From Kocuria rosea subsp. polaris (GTDB lineage Bacteria > Actinomycetota > Actinomycetes > Actinomycetales > Micrococcaceae), in assembly GCF_001483755.1 (NCBI RefSeq), contig NZ_LQBK01000002.1, positions 71,041 through 135,040 of the forward strand: a stretch of 64,000 bases of DNA. Reading direction: 5' to 3'. The notes under the pieces are model-generated. The model saw nothing but the letters and a program-made list of their open reading frames with translations. It did no database searches and had not been told where the DNA came from. This document shows positions 8,022 through 17,250 of the stretch, in pieces. The translations under genes and the position numbers were made by a program. Positions within the stretch are counted from its first letter, which is position 1. Each line of letters starts with the position of its first letter.

Positions 8022-9289
8022 CCCGCCGACAGACCGCTCCGCCGCCCGCGCACGACGACGCCGTCCGGGCCGAGCAGCTCGCCCGGCGCTTCGCCGAGGT
8101 GTACGGCCACGCCCCCGACGGGGTGTGGCGGGCCCCGGGCCGGGTGAACCTCATCGGGGAGCACACCGACTACAACGACGGCTTCGTGCTCCCGTTCGCC
8201 ATCGACCGCTCCGCCATGGTCGCCGTCCGGCTGCGCCGCGATCCCGGGCCGGCGCCGGAGCACGGGCAGGAGCCCGGACCGGGGCACGGCGAGGAACGGG
8301 AGCCGGCCGGGCACGACGTCGTCGACCTGGCCTCCACCTGGGCCCCGGACGGCTCCGGGCTGTCCCGGGCGCGGTTCCGGATCCCGGAGCTGCGCCCGGG
8401 GACGGTCCCCGGGTGGGGGGCCTATCCGGCCGGGGTCGTGCACGTGCTCGCCGGCCTCGACGGGGTCCGGGTCCCCGGCTTCGAGCTGCTGCTCGACTCG
8501 ACCGTCCCCGTGGGCGCGGGCCTGTCCTCCTCCCACGCGGTGGAGGTCGCCACCGTCGTGGCGCTGGACGACCTGCTGGGGCTGGGCCTGGACCGCCCCG
8601 CGATGGCGCGGCTGACGCAGCGGGCGGAGAACGAGTTCGTCGGCGCCCCGACCGGGATCATGGACCAGTCGGCCTCGCTGCGGGGCCGGGCGGGAGCCGC
8701 GCTGTTCCTGGACTGCCGCACCCAGGCAGCCGAGCTCGTGCCGCTGCCGGTGGCCGAGCACGGGCTGACGGTGCTGGTGCTGGACACGGGGGTCGCCCAC
8801 TCCCACGCCGACGGCGGCTACGCCGCCCGCCGCGCCGCCTGCGAGCGCGGGGCCGCCGCCCTCGGCGCGGCCTCCCTGCGCGACGTCCCGGAGCAGGCCG
8901 AGCTGACCGCGCTCGACGAGCAGACCGCCCGCCGGGTCCGGCACGTGCTCGGCGAGAACCGCCGGGTGCTGGAGACCGTCGAGCGGCTGCGGGCCGGTGA
9001 CGTCCGGGGCATCGGGGAGCTGCTGGTCGCCTCCCACGCCTCGCTGCGGGACGACTACGAGGTGTCCTGCCCGGAACTGGACCTGGCCGTGGACACCGCC
9101 CTCGCCGCGGGGGCCCTGGGCGCCCGGATGACCGGCGGCGGCTTCGGCGGGTCCGCGATCGCCCTCGTGCCCGAGGAGCGGGCGGACCGGGTGCGGAGCG
9201 CGGTCGCGGAGGCCTTCGCGGAGGCGGGCCGCCGGGCGCCGGACGTCTTCGCCGTCGTTCCGGGGGAGGGGGCCGGCCGGGTGCGGTGA
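8018..9289 (+). CDS. galK: Galactokinase
   Basis: A 423-residue GHMP-family kinase that phosphorylates galactose with ATP, the first step after alpha-galactosidase. The galactokinase signature GRVNLIGEHTDYN is near residue 45. The ATP-binding motif reads PVGAGLSSSHAVE, and the C-terminal glycine motif is MTGGGFGGSAIAL. An extra segment rich in Gly/Pro/Glu at about residues 75-95 (GPAPEHGQEPGPGHGEEREP) is not part of the core fold and makes it slightly longer than the usual 380-400 residues. It is the last gene of the deoR-galT-galK operon. Confidence 0.95.
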   Translation: MTRRQTAPPPAHDDAVRAEQLARRFAEVYGHAPDGVWRAPGRVNLIGEHTDYNDGFVLPFAIDRSAMVAVRLRRDPGPAPEHGQEPGPGHGEEREPAGHDVVDLASTWAPDGSGLSRARFRIPELRPGTVPGWGAYPAGVVHVLAGLDGVRVPGFELLLDSTVPVGAGLSSSHAVEVATVVALDDLLGLGLDRPAMARLTQRAENEFVGAPTGIMDQSASLRGRAGAALFLDCRTQAAELVPLPVAEHGLTVLVLDTGVAHSHADGGYAARRAACERGAAALGAASLRDVPEQAELTALDEQTARRVRHVLGENRRVLETVERLRAGDVRGIGELLVASHASLRDDYEVSCPELDLAVDTALAAGALGARMTGGGFGGSAIALVPEERADRVRSAVAEAFAEAGRRAPDVFAVVPGEGAGRVR

Positions 9290-9353
9290 CGGGCCCCGCC
9301 CGGGGCCGCCGGTCACGTTCAGGACACGGGTCACCGCCGTGGGGCCCGCGTGC

Positions 9354-9359
9354 CAGAAT
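9354..9359 (+). promoter_or_regulatory. -10 hexamer of a leaderless promoter
   Basis: CAGAAT ends 6 nt before the ATG at 9366 and there is no Shine-Dalgarno sequence between them, so transcription should begin at or next to the start codon. Confidence 0.45.
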
Positions 9360-9365
9360 GACCGC

Positions 9366-9818
9366 ATGAGCAACCCCATGAACATCTCCGGGCGCAACCC
9401 CGACAAGGAGGCCCGCGCGCACCGGCCCCCGGTCACGGAGCTGTCCCCGGAGCAGTGCTGGGAGCACCTCTACAGCGCCCGCTTCGGCCGGATCGCCACC
9501 ATGGACGGCGACGAGATCGAGATCACCCCGATCAACCTCGTGGCCGACGACGGGAAGATCTACTTCCGCACGGCCAAGGGCACCAAGCTGCTGCACCTGG
9601 TGCTCAACGAGCACGTGGCCGTGCAGGTCGACCAGGCGCAGGGCGGGGAGGCGTGGTCCGTGATCGTGCGCGGCACGGCCCGCCAGCTGACCGATCCGGA
9701 GGAGACCGCCCGGGTCGACGAGCTGCCGCTGCGGCCGTGGCTGGAGACCACCAAGCTCGAGTACGTCGAGGTGGTCCCCACGAAGGTCACCGGCCGCGTG
9801 TTCCACCTGGGCCACTGA
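9366..9818 (+). CDS. PPOX-fold flavin/pyridoxamine 5'-phosphate oxidase-like protein (paralogue 1)
   Basis: A 150-residue protein with the split-barrel fold of the pyridoxamine 5'-phosphate oxidase-like superfamily. Recognisable parts are FGRIATMDGDEIEITPIN, the KIYFRTAKGTKLLHLVLN strand-turn-strand and VIVRGTARQL. Such proteins bind FMN, F420 or heme; the cofactor cannot be told here. I start it at the ATG at 9366, which fits the leaderless pattern, instead of the in-frame ATG at 9339. A clear paralogue lies at 12741-13178, with two unrelated genes between. It probably forms its own transcription unit. Confidence 0.8.
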   Translation: MSNPMNISGRNPDKEARAHRPPVTELSPEQCWEHLYSARFGRIATMDGDEIEITPINLVADDGKIYFRTAKGTKLLHLVLNEHVAVQVDQAQGGEAWSVIVRGTARQLTDPEETARVDELPLRPWLETTKLEYVEVVPTKVTGRVFHLGH

Positions 9819-9871
9819 CCCCGCACCGCGGACCGGGGTCCGGCCCGGCGCCGGGGGTCCCGCCGCGCTTG

Positions 9872-9877
9872 TAGCCT
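9872..9877 (+). promoter_or_regulatory. -10 hexamer of a leaderless promoter
   Basis: TAGCCT ends 6 nt before the GTG at 9884; no ribosome binding site lies between. Confidence 0.5.
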
Positions 9878-9883
9878 GGACCC

Positions 9884-10948
9884 GTGGCACAGCACCGGAT
9901 CGTCCTGCACTACGTCTTCGTCCCGCTCCCCGACCCCACGGCCGTGATGCTCTGGCAGCGCGCCCTGTGCGCGGGCCTGGGCCTGCGCGGCCGGATCATC
10001 GTGTCCCCGCACGGGCTCAACGCCACCGTGGGCGGTGAGGTCGGGGCGCTCAAGCAGTACACCCGGGCCACCCGCTCCTATCCCGGCTTCCGGGACACGG
10101 TGTTCACGTGGTCGGACGGCTCGGCCGAGGACTTCCCGCGGCTGTCGGTCAAGGTCCGCGACGAGCTCGTGTCCTTCGGCGCGCCGGGCGAGCTCCGGGT
10201 CGACGAGCACGGCGTCGTGGGCGGCGGCACCCGCCTGGCCCCCGCCGAGGTGGACGAGCTCGTGGCCCGCCGGGGCGAGGACGTCGTGTTCTTCGACGGC
10301 CGCAACGCCCACGAGGCGCGGATCGGGCGCTTCCGCGGGGCCGTGGTCCCGGACGTGGCGCACACCCGCGACTTCGTGGCCGAGCTGGACTCCGGGAAGT
10401 ACGACCACCTGAGGACCCGGCCCGTGGTCACCTACTGCACCGGCGGGATCCGCTGCGAGGTGCTCTCCGCGCTGATGCGCGACCGCGGCTTCGAGGAGGT
10501 CTACCAGCTCGACGGCGGCATCGCCGCGTACGGGCGCGAGCGCGGGGACCGGGGGCTGTGGGAGGGCTCCCTCTACGTCTTCGACCGGCGGATGCACGTG
10601 CCGTTCACCCCGGCCGCGGTCACGATCGGGCGCTGCGACCGGTGCGCCGGCCCCGCGAACCGCTTCGTCAACTGCGCGGACGCGTCCTGCCGCGCCCTCG
10701 TCCTCGCGTGCCCGGCCTGCCACGAGGAGCACCCGCAGCTCACGTGCCCCGCGGGGTGCGGGACCGCCCCGCGCCCCGCACCCGACGACGGCGCCCCGGT
10801 CGCCTCGGGGGCCGCCCCGGCACCCGTGCCCGGCGGCGGCGCGCCGGCCGCCTCCCTGCCGGTCCCGGCGCTCTCACCCGACGACGGCGCCCCGGTCGCC
10901 TCGGGGGCCGCCCCGGCACCCGTGCCCGTGCCGACGAGCGCCGCATGA
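9884..10948 (+). CDS. trhO: Rhodanese-domain tRNA uridine hydroxylase-like protein (TrhO/YceA)
   Basis: A 354-residue member of the YceA/TrhO family, which in E. coli and B. subtilis hydroxylates U34 of certain tRNAs. The order is an acylphosphatase-like N-terminal domain, a rhodanese domain with the active Cys in [15 protein letters not shown] (near residue 185), and a cysteine-rich C-terminal domain ([27 protein letters not shown]) that may hold zinc. About 60 further residues form a Pro/Ala tail made of an 18-residue exact repeat, not found in the core family. Its stop overlaps the methyltransferase start, so the two are coupled. Confidence 0.85.
   Translation: MAQHRIVLHYVFVPLPDPTAVMLWQRALCAGLGLRGRIIVSPHGLNATVGGEVGALKQYTRATRSYPGFRDTVFTWSDGSAEDFPRLSVKVRDELVSFGAPGELRVDEHGVVGGGTRLAPAEVDELVARRGEDVVFFDGRNAHEARIGRFRGAVVPDVAHTRDFVAELDSGKYDHLRTRPVVTYCTGGIRCEVLSALMRDRGFEEVYQLDGGIAAYGRERGDRGLWEGSLYVFDRRMHVPFTPAAVTIGRCDRCAGPANRFVNCADASCRALVLACPACHEEHPQLTCPAGCGTAPRPAPDDGAPVASGAAPAPVPGGGAPAASLPVPALSPDDGAPVASGAAPAPVPVPTSAA
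10779..10928 (+). repeat. Two 54-bp exact direct repeats in the rhodanese tail
   Basis: 10779-10832 and 10875-10928 are identical over 54 bp (18 codons) with a 96-bp (32-codon) period. They encode two copies of a segment containing [16 protein letters not shown]. The repeat keeps the reading frame. Confidence 0.9.
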
Positions 10949-12603
10949 GCCCCGCCGCACCCGGTCCCTCCGCGGCGCCGGCCTTCTCCCGGGTCCCGGG
11001 CACCCCCGTCTCCGACGACCCGCGGGCACCGGCCGCCCTGCACGACGCCCTCCGCCGCACGGGCTTCACCCACGACCGCGTGGCGGAGCTGCTGGGGGAG
11101 GCGGCCATGGACGCGCTCGCGCGGGACCAGGCGGTGCCCGCCCTGCGGGTGCTCGAGCCGGCCCTCCGCACGCCGGGGCACCCGGACCGGGCGCTCGCCG
11201 GGATCACCACCCTCTTCCTGCTGGGGCGCACCGTCCCCGCGGAGACGCTCGAGCCCGCCCCGGTGCGTCCCGAACAGCTCGTGGGCCTGGGCCTCGCGGA
11301 GGAGACGGCGGGCGGGCTGCGCTCCACCGTGGACCTGCGCCCCCACGCCTCCGACGACGGGACGGAGCTGTACGTCGCGAGCGACCTGGGCGAGTCCCAG
11401 CGCCCCGGTGCGCTGCGCCGGGACCACGTGCTGGGCATCGGGCAGGCGTCCCTGACGCTGGCCCAGACCACCGACCGCCGCCGGGTGGACCGGGCGCTGG
11501 ACCTGGGGACCGGCTGCGGCATCCAGGCGTTCCACCTCCTGGCGCACGCGGGGCACGTCACCGCGACCGACGTCTCGGACCGGGCGCTGGGCTTCACCCG
11601 GTTCAACCTGCTGCTCAACGCGGCGGCCCTCGGCATCGACCCCGGCCGGCTGGAGGACCGGGTGAGCCTGCGCGCGGGCTCCCTGCTCGAGCCCGTGCGC
11701 GGCGAGCAGTTCGACCTCGTGGTGTCCAACCCGCCGTTCGTGATCACCCCGCGGCCCGCCGGGGAGGCCCCGCAGGACCGCTACACCTACCGGGACGGCG
11801 GCCTGCCGGGGGACCGGATCGTGGCCGACCTCGTGCGCGAGCTCCCCGCGGTCATGGCCCCCGGGGCCACGGCCCACCTGCTCGGCAACTGGGAGGTGCT
11901 CGCCCCGCGGCCGGGGGACGCGCGCCCGGCCGCCGAGCGCTGGGCGCTGCGGCCCGAGCAGTGGGTTCCCGGAGGCGTGGACGCGTGGTTCGTCCAGCGG
12001 GAGCTGGCCACCCCGGAGGAGTACGCCGAGACGTGGCTGCGGGACGCGGCGGAGTCCCGCGACCTCGAGCACTACGAGCGCGCCTACCGCGCCTACCTCG
12101 ACGACTTCGCCGCCCGCGGCGTCGAGGCCGTGGGCTTCGGGATGATCCGCCTCCGCCGCCCGGCCCCGTCCCGCCCCGGGGACGTGCTCCGCCGCTTCGA
12201 GCACGTCCCCCACCCGGTCCAGCAGCCGCTGGCCCCGGCGCTCGCCGCCGCGTGGGAGCGGGCCGACTGGCTCGCGACGCACCCGCAGGACTGGCTCGAC
12301 GCCCGGCTCGTGGCCCCCGAGGACGTCACCGAGGAGCGCCACCAGCGTCCCGGCGCGGAGCACCCCGGCGTGATCCTGCTCCGGCAGGGGACCGGGCTGC
12401 GCCGGACCGTGGTGCTCTCGAGCGAGGCCGCCGGCTTCGCCGGGGCGTGCGACGGCGAGCTGAGCGCCCGGCAGATCCTCGGGGCGCTCGCCGCCCTGCT
12501 GGACTGGGCCGGCGAGGAGCGGCAGCGGCTGACCGAGGAGGTCCGCCACCTCGTGCTCGACGGCTTCCTCGTGCCGCAGGAACCGGTGCCGTCCCCGGCG
12601 TGA
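10945..12603 (+). CDS. Class I SAM-dependent methyltransferase (HemK/RsmC-like core, actinobacterial long form)
   Basis: A 552-residue protein with an N-terminal domain of about 170 residues, a central Rossmann methyltransferase and a C-terminal extension of about 220 residues. SAM motif I is [15 protein letters not shown] (about residues 184-198), and the catalytic motif NPPF (about 263-266) is the one used by enzymes methylating amide or amino nitrogens of proteins or nucleic acid bases. The N- and C-terminal domains resemble actinobacterial proteins of unknown target. The start is coupled (ATGA) to the TrhO-like gene; together with the PPOX genes this suggests a translation-related role, which is only inference. 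Confidence 0.8.
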   Translation: MSPAAPGPSAAPAFSRVPGTPVSDDPRAPAALHDALRRTGFTHDRVAELLGEAAMDALARDQAVPALRVLEPALRTPGHPDRALAGITTLFLLGRTVPAETLEPAPVRPEQLVGLGLAEETAGGLRSTVDLRPHASDDGTELYVASDLGESQRPGALRRDHVLGIGQASLTLAQTTDRRRVDRALDLGTGCGIQAFHLLAHAGHVTATDVSDRALGFTRFNLLLNAAALGIDPGRLEDRVSLRAGSLLEPVRGEQFDLVVSNPPFVITPRPAGEAPQDRYTYRDGGLPGDRIVADLVRELPAVMAPGATAHLLGNWEVLAPRPGDARPAAERWALRPEQWVPGGVDAWFVQRELATPEEYAETWLRDAAESRDLEHYERAYRAYLDDFAARGVEAVGFGMIRLRRPAPSRPGDVLRRFEHVPHPVQQPLAPALAAAWERADWLATHPQDWLDARLVAPEDVTEERHQRPGAEHPGVILLRQGTGLRRTVVLSSEAAGFAGACDGELSARQILGALAALLDWAGEERQRLTEEVRHLVLDGFLVPQEPVPSPA

Positions 12604-12728
12604 GCGGCCGTGCCGGGCCGCTCCCAACGGCGTCCCGGGCGGTGCCGGGGCGGTCGGGGCCGTGGGCCGCGTCGCGGGCGCAGGAGCTGTGGGCGGATGA
12701 GCAGGCGGCGCCGCGGCCGCCGGGGTGG

Positions 12729-12734
12729 AAGGAT
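12729..12734 (+). promoter_or_regulatory. Possible -10 hexamer of a leaderless promoter
   Basis: AAGGAT ends 6 nt before the ATG at 12741. The hexamer is weak but the spacing equals that of the other genes in this set. Confidence 0.3.
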
Positions 12735-12740
12735 GGGGGC

Positions 12741-13178
12741 ATGAGCATCGGAGACAACCTGAGCCCCATCAAGACCCTCGACAAGGACGCCGTCTGGCAG
12801 CTCCTCGAGAAGCACCCGTTCGGGCGGCTCGCCGTCGAGGCGGCCGGACTCGTGGACATCTTCCCCGTGAACTACGTGGTGCACCAGCACAAGCTGTACT
12901 TCCGCACCGCCCAGGGCTCCAAGCTCTCGAGCCTGATCGTCAACGACCAGGTGGCGTTCGAGATCGACGAGGTCTCGGAGGACGACGTCGTGCGCTCCGT
13001 GGTGGTGCACGGGCGGGCCCGGCGGCTCGAGACCCGTGCCGAGGTGGACGCCGCGGAGGAGCTGCCGCTGAAGCCGTGGGCGCCCACGCTCAAGTACAAC
13101 TTCGTGGTCATCGACGTGGAGACCGCCACCGGCCGCGAGTTCACGATCGGCGCCGAGCCCGAGCGCTACCCCTCCTGA
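12741..13178 (+). CDS. PPOX-fold flavin/pyridoxamine 5'-phosphate oxidase-like protein (paralogue 2)
   Basis: A 145-residue split-barrel protein closely related in layout to the product of 9366-9818: HPFGRLAVEAAGLVDIFPVN, KLYFRTAQGSKLSSLIVN, VVVHGRARRLETRAE, ELPLKPWAPTLKYNFVVIDV. Both share the FRTA(K/Q)G(T/S)KL core. The ligand (FMN, F420 or heme) is not decidable. The ATG at 12741 was chosen because the region before it lacks coding features and carries a hexamer at leaderless distance. The 137 bp upstream and 222 bp downstream hold no gene. Confidence 0.8.
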   Translation: MSIGDNLSPIKTLDKDAVWQLLEKHPFGRLAVEAAGLVDIFPVNYVVHQHKLYFRTAQGSKLSSLIVNDQVAFEIDEVSEDDVVRSVVVHGRARRLETRAEVDAAEELPLKPWAPTLKYNFVVIDVETATGREFTIGAEPERYPS

Positions 13179-13303
13179 GCGCGGCCCCGGCCGCGGCCCG
13201 GCCGATCGGAGCCGTCCGGGCCCCGGGCGGCCGGGCGCCCGGTCCGGGAGCCGCCGCGGCCCCCGGCCGGGCCACCGGGCGGGGACCGACGGCGGTGAGG
13301 CGT

Positions 13304-13309
13304 TATGGT
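13304..13309 (+). promoter_or_regulatory. Possible -10 of the topA promoter
   Basis: TATGGT lies about 92 nt before the topA GTG. No convincing -35 is seen, which is common in GC-rich actinobacteria. The rest of the 222-bp gap 13179-13400 shows no other feature. Confidence 0.35.
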
Positions 13310-13400
13310 GGAGCGCAACGGCGGGCCGACGCCCGCCCGTTCGACCCGACGTCCAGCAGCGCCGCGGCCCGCGGCACCGCGGAGCGCAGCAAGGAGTACC

Positions 13401-16226
13401 GTGCCAACGAAGGCCACCCAGAGCCCCGGAACGGGCAAGAGCCTGCTCATCGTGGAGTCCCCCTCGAAGGTCAAGACCATCGCCGGGTACCTCGGCGACG
13501 CCTACGAGGTCGAGTCCTCGATGGGGCACATCCGTGATCTCCCGCAGCCCTCGGAGCTGCCGGCGGAGCTCAAGAAGGGGCCCTACGGCAAGTTCGCGGT
13601 GGACGTGGAGCACGGCTTCGAGCCGTACTACGTGGTCAACCCGGACAAGAAGAAGAAGGTCACCGAGCTCCGGCGCAAGCTCAAGGACGCCGACGCCCTC
13701 TACCTCGCCACCGACGGCGACCGCGAGGGGGAGGCGATCGCGTGGCACCTCCTGGAGGTGCTCAAGCCCAAGGTCCCCGTCTACCGGCTCACCTTCCCCG
13801 AGATCACCCGCGAGGCCATCGAGCGGGCCTTCGGCGAGCTGCGCGAGCTCGACCAGGACCTGGTCGACGCGCAGGAGACCCGGCGCATCCTGGACCGGCT
13901 CTACGGCTACGAGATCTCCCCGGTGCTGTGGCGCAAGATCGCCTCCGGCCTGTCCGCAGGGCGCGTGCAGTCCGTGGCCACGCGCCTGGTGGTGGAGCGG
14001 GAGCGGCAGCGCATGGCCTTCGTGCCCGCCGACTACTGGGACCTCAGCGGGACCTTCGCCCGCACCGACGGCGAGGACGCCGGCACCGCCTTCAGCGCCC
14101 GGCTCTCCTCCGTGGACGGCAAGCGGGTGGCCGGGGGCCGCGACTTCGGCGACGACGGCGTGCTCAAGGGCGCCGTCGACAAGCTCGCGCACCTCGACGA
14201 GCAGGCCGCCCGCGAGCTGGCCGCCGGCCTCGAGGACGCGGCGTTCACGGTCCGGTCGCTGGAGACCAAGCCCTACACCCGCCGCCCGGCCGCGCCGTTC
14301 ACCACCTCCACGCTGCAGCAGGAGGCGGCGCGCAAGCTGCGCTTCACGTCCCGGACCACCATGCAGGTGGCGCAGAAGCTGTACGAGAACGGCTACATCA
14401 CCTACATGCGCACCGACTCCGTGGCGCTGTCGGACCAGGCGGTCACGGCCGCCCGGCGCCAGGCCACGGAGCTCTACGGCGCGGACTTCGTGCCCGGCTC
14501 CCCGCGGCTCTACAGCTCCAAGTCGAAGAACGCGCAGGAGGCGCACGAGGCCGTGCGCCCCGCCGGGGACTCCTTCCGCACCCCCAACCAGGTCCGCGGC
14601 GAGCTCTCCGCGGACGCCTACCGGCTCTACGAGCTGATCTGGAAGCGCACCGTGGCCTCCCAGATGGCCGACGCCAAGGGCTCGACGGCGACCGTGCGGC
14701 TCGGGGCGACCTCGTCCACCGGCCGGGACGCCGAGTTCTCCGCGTCCGGCACCGTCATCACCTTCCGCGGCTTCCTGGCCGCCTACGAGGAGGGCCGGGA
14801 CGAGGACCCCGCCACCGACAAGGACGGCGGCAAGGACGGGGACAAGCGGCTCCCGCGGATGGCGGAGGGCGACCGCCTGGACGCCACCGACGTCGAGGCG
14901 GACGGGCACCGCACCTCGCCCCCGCCCCGCTACACCGAGGCGTCCCTGGTCAAGGTCCTCGACGAGCTCGGCATCGGCCGGCCCTCGACCTACGCGGCCG
15001 TCATCTCGACGATCATGGACCGCGGCTACGTCCGGGTGCGGGGCTCCGCGCTCATCCCCTCGTGGACCGCGTTCTCCGTGGTGCGCCTGCTCGAGGAGCA
15101 CTTCTCCGACTACGTGGACTACGACTTCACGGCGGAGATGGAGGAGGGCCTCGACCGGATCGCCCGCGGCGAGGAGGACAGCACCGACTGGCTGCAGGAC
15201 TTCTACTTCGGCTCCCAGGGCCACGAGAACGGGCTCAAGCCCATCGTCGACGACCTCGGCGAGATCGACGCGCGCGCCGTGAACTCGATCCCCGTGACCG
15301 AGGACATCACCCTGCGGGTCGGCAAGTTCGGCCCCTACCTCGAGGTGGCCGGGACCCTGGACCCGGAGACCGGGGAGCTCACCGACCCGGTCCGGGCCAA
15401 CGTGCCGGAGGACCTCGCCCCCGACGAGCTCACGCCCGACAAGGCCCGCGAGCTCATCGAGACCGGCAAGGCCGACGGCCGCGAACTCGGCCGCGACCCC
15501 GTGACCGGGCGCACCATCGTGGCCAAGGACGGCCGCTACGGGCCCTACGTCACCGAGGTGATCCCCGAGCCCACCGCCGAGGAGCTCGCGGCCCAGCCCG
15601 TCGAGTACTACAAGAACGGCAAGCCCAAGCCCCCGAAGAAGCCGGTCAAGGAGAAGCCCCGCACGGGGTCCCTGCTCTCCACGATGACCCTGCAGGACGT
15701 GACCCTCGAGGACGCCCTCAAGATCCTGTCCCTGCCGCGCACGCTGGGCACGGACGCCGAGGGCAACGAGATCACGGTGCAGAACGGCCGGTTCGGCCCC
15801 TACCTCAAGAAGGGCGGCGACTCGCGCTCGCTGCAGTCCGAGGAGCAGCTGTTCACGGTCACCCTCGACGAGGCCCTGAAGATCTACGCCCAGCCGAAGC
15901 AGCGCGGCCGCGGCACCGCGAAGCCGCCGCTCGCGGACCTGGGCACCGACCAGATCACGGAGCGGCCCATGGTGATCAAGGACGGTCGCTTCGGCCCGTA
16001 CATCACCGACGGGGAGACCAACGTGACGGTTCCGCGCGGTGAGACGGTGGAGCAGATCACCCCGGCGCGCGCGAGCCAGCTGCTCGCGGAGAAGCGCGCC
16101 CAGGGCCCCGCCCCGAAGAAGACGGCGCGGTCCTCGGCCAAGGGCACGACGAGGACCGGCACGAAGAAGAGCACGGCCAAGAAGCCCGCGGCGGCCAAGC
16201 CCGCCCGCGCCGGGTCCAAGGGCTGA
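13401..16226 (+). CDS. topA: DNA topoisomerase I
   Basis: A 941-residue type IA topoisomerase that relaxes negative supercoils. The TOPRIM domain starts at KSLLIVESPSKVKTIAGYLG, with the metal-binding acidic motif in TDGDREGEAIAWH near residue 100. The catalytic tyrosine is about residue 335 in GYITYMRTDS. C-terminal repeats of the type G(R/K)(F/Y)GPY are followed by a Lys/Ala/Thr-rich tail of about 50 residues, the usual actinobacterial form that binds DNA in place of zinc fingers. The GTG at 13401 has AAGGAG 4-5 nt upstream; the in-frame ATG at 13305 would add an odd Pro/Arg-rich lead and sits on the putative -10. Confidence 0.95.
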   Translation: MPTKATQSPGTGKSLLIVESPSKVKTIAGYLGDAYEVESSMGHIRDLPQPSELPAELKKGPYGKFAVDVEHGFEPYYVVNPDKKKKVTELRRKLKDADALYLATDGDREGEAIAWHLLEVLKPKVPVYRLTFPEITREAIERAFGELRELDQDLVDAQETRRILDRLYGYEISPVLWRKIASGLSAGRVQSVATRLVVERERQRMAFVPADYWDLSGTFARTDGEDAGTAFSARLSSVDGKRVAGGRDFGDDGVLKGAVDKLAHLDEQAARELAAGLEDAAFTVRSLETKPYTRRPAAPFTTSTLQQEAARKLRFTSRTTMQVAQKLYENGYITYMRTDSVALSDQAVTAARRQATELYGADFVPGSPRLYSSKSKNAQEAHEAVRPAGDSFRTPNQVRGELSADAYRLYELIWKRTVASQMADAKGSTATVRLGATSSTGRDAEFSASGTVITFRGFLAAYEEGRDEDPATDKDGGKDGDKRLPRMAEGDRLDATDVEADGHRTSPPPRYTEASLVKVLDELGIGRPSTYAAVISTIMDRGYVRVRGSALIPSWTAFSVVRLLEEHFSDYVDYDFTAEMEEGLDRIARGEEDSTDWLQDFYFGSQGHENGLKPIVDDLGEIDARAVNSIPVTEDITLRVGKFGPYLEVAGTLDPETGELTDPVRANVPEDLAPDELTPDKARELIETGKADGRELGRDPVTGRTIVAKDGRYGPYVTEVIPEPTAEELAAQPVEYYKNGKPKPPKKPVKEKPRTGSLLSTMTLQDVTLEDALKILSLPRTLGTDAEGNEITVQNGRFGPYLKKGGDSRSLQSEEQLFTVTLDEALKIYAQPKQRGRGTAKPPLADLGTDQITERPMVIKDGRFGPYITDGETNVTVPRGETVEQITPARASQLLAEKRAQGPAPKKTARSSAKGTTRTGTKKSTAKKPAAAKPARAGSKG

Positions 16227-16272
16227 GCCGTCCCGCGCGGGGCGGACACGGAACTCGAAGGAGCACCACGGC

Positions 16273-17250
16273 ATGCGTCTCGGAGTCCTCGACGTGGGGT
16301 CGAACACCGTCCACCTCCTCCTGCTCGACGTCTACCCGGGCTCCCGGCCCGAGCCGTACGCGTCCCACAAGCTCGGCCTGCGGCTCGTGCAGTACCTCGA
16401 CGCGGACGGCCGCATCTCCGACGCCGGCCGGGACGCCCTCACGGCGTTCGTGATCGAGGCCCGGGACTTCGCCGTGGACAACCGGGCCGAGGACTTCCTG
16501 GCGTTCGCGACCTCCGCGATCCGCGAGGCCGGCAACGGGGCGGAGGTGCTGGACCACGTGCAGTCCCGCTCCGGCGTCACCCTCACGGAGCTGGCCGGGG
16601 ACCAGGAGGCGGCCGTCACGTTCTTCGCGGTGCGCCGCTGGTTCGGCTGGGGCGCGGGGACCGTCCTGGACCTCGACATCGGGGGAGGGTCCTTCGAGAT
16701 GGCCCTGGGCGACAACGCGCTGCCCACCGTGGCGACGTCCGTGCCGCTGGGCGCGGGGCGTCTCACCCGCGCGTTCATCGCCGGCGACCTCGCGACCCCC
16801 AAGGAGATGAAGGCGCTGCGCAAGCACGTGCGCCAGGAGCTCAAGCCCGCCGTCGAGAAGGTCCGCGCCGCGGGGGAGCCCACCTGCGTGGCCGGCACGT
16901 CCAAGACGTTCCGTTCCCTGGCGCGGATCTGCGGGGCCGCACCGTATGCGATGGGCCCCTACGTGCCCCGCACCCTCCACCTCGAGGACTTGCGGCTGTG
17001 GGCCCGCCGGATGGAGGCCATGTCCCCCGACGAGCGCGCCGAGCTCCCGGGCGTCTCCGCCATCAGGGCCGCGCAGATCCTCGCCGGAGCCGTGGTGGCC
17101 GAGTCGGCCATGGACGCCTACGGCGTCGACTCGATCCGGATCTGCCCGTGGGCGCTGCGCGAGGGTCTGATCCTGCGCCGGCTGGACCAGCTGAACAGCC
17201 ACTCCGACGTCCGCACCGTGGACCCCCGGCACCTGGTGGGTGCGGCATGA
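16273..17250 (+). CDS. Ppx/GppA family phosphatase (exopolyphosphatase-like)
   Basis: A 325-residue protein of the actin-like ASKHA superfamily. Both phosphate motifs are present: DVGSNTVHLLLLDV at the start and DLDIGGGSFEMALGD near residue 135. It is the short, single-domain actinobacterial form. Members hydrolyse polyphosphate or pppGpp, or act on ADP/ATP; which applies here cannot be seen. A GAAGGAG site precedes the ATG. The stop overlaps the next start (ATGA at 17247-17250), coupling it to the TIM-barrel gene. Confidence 0.88.
   Translation: MRLGVLDVGSNTVHLLLLDVYPGSRPEPYASHKLGLRLVQYLDADGRISDAGRDALTAFVIEARDFAVDNRAEDFLAFATSAIREAGNGAEVLDHVQSRSGVTLTELAGDQEAAVTFFAVRRWFGWGAGTVLDLDIGGGSFEMALGDNALPTVATSVPLGAGRLTRAFIAGDLATPKEMKALRKHVRQELKPAVEKVRAAGEPTCVAGTSKTFRSLARICGAAPYAMGPYVPRTLHLEDLRLWARRMEAMSPDERAELPGVSAIRAAQILAGAVVAESAMDAYGVDSIRICPWALREGLILRRLDQLNSHSDVRTVDPRHLVGAA

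Noticed and set aside
9292-9307. Hairpin after galK (GGCCCC/GGGGCC, 4-nt loop)
   Set aside because: Only six base pairs; such short GC dyads are frequent by chance here, so I do not call it a terminator.
13305-13307. ATG as start of topA
   Set aside because: It would add 32 Pro/Arg/Ala-rich residues, overlaps the likely -10, and the GTG at 13401 has a proper AAGGAG site and fits the family N terminus.
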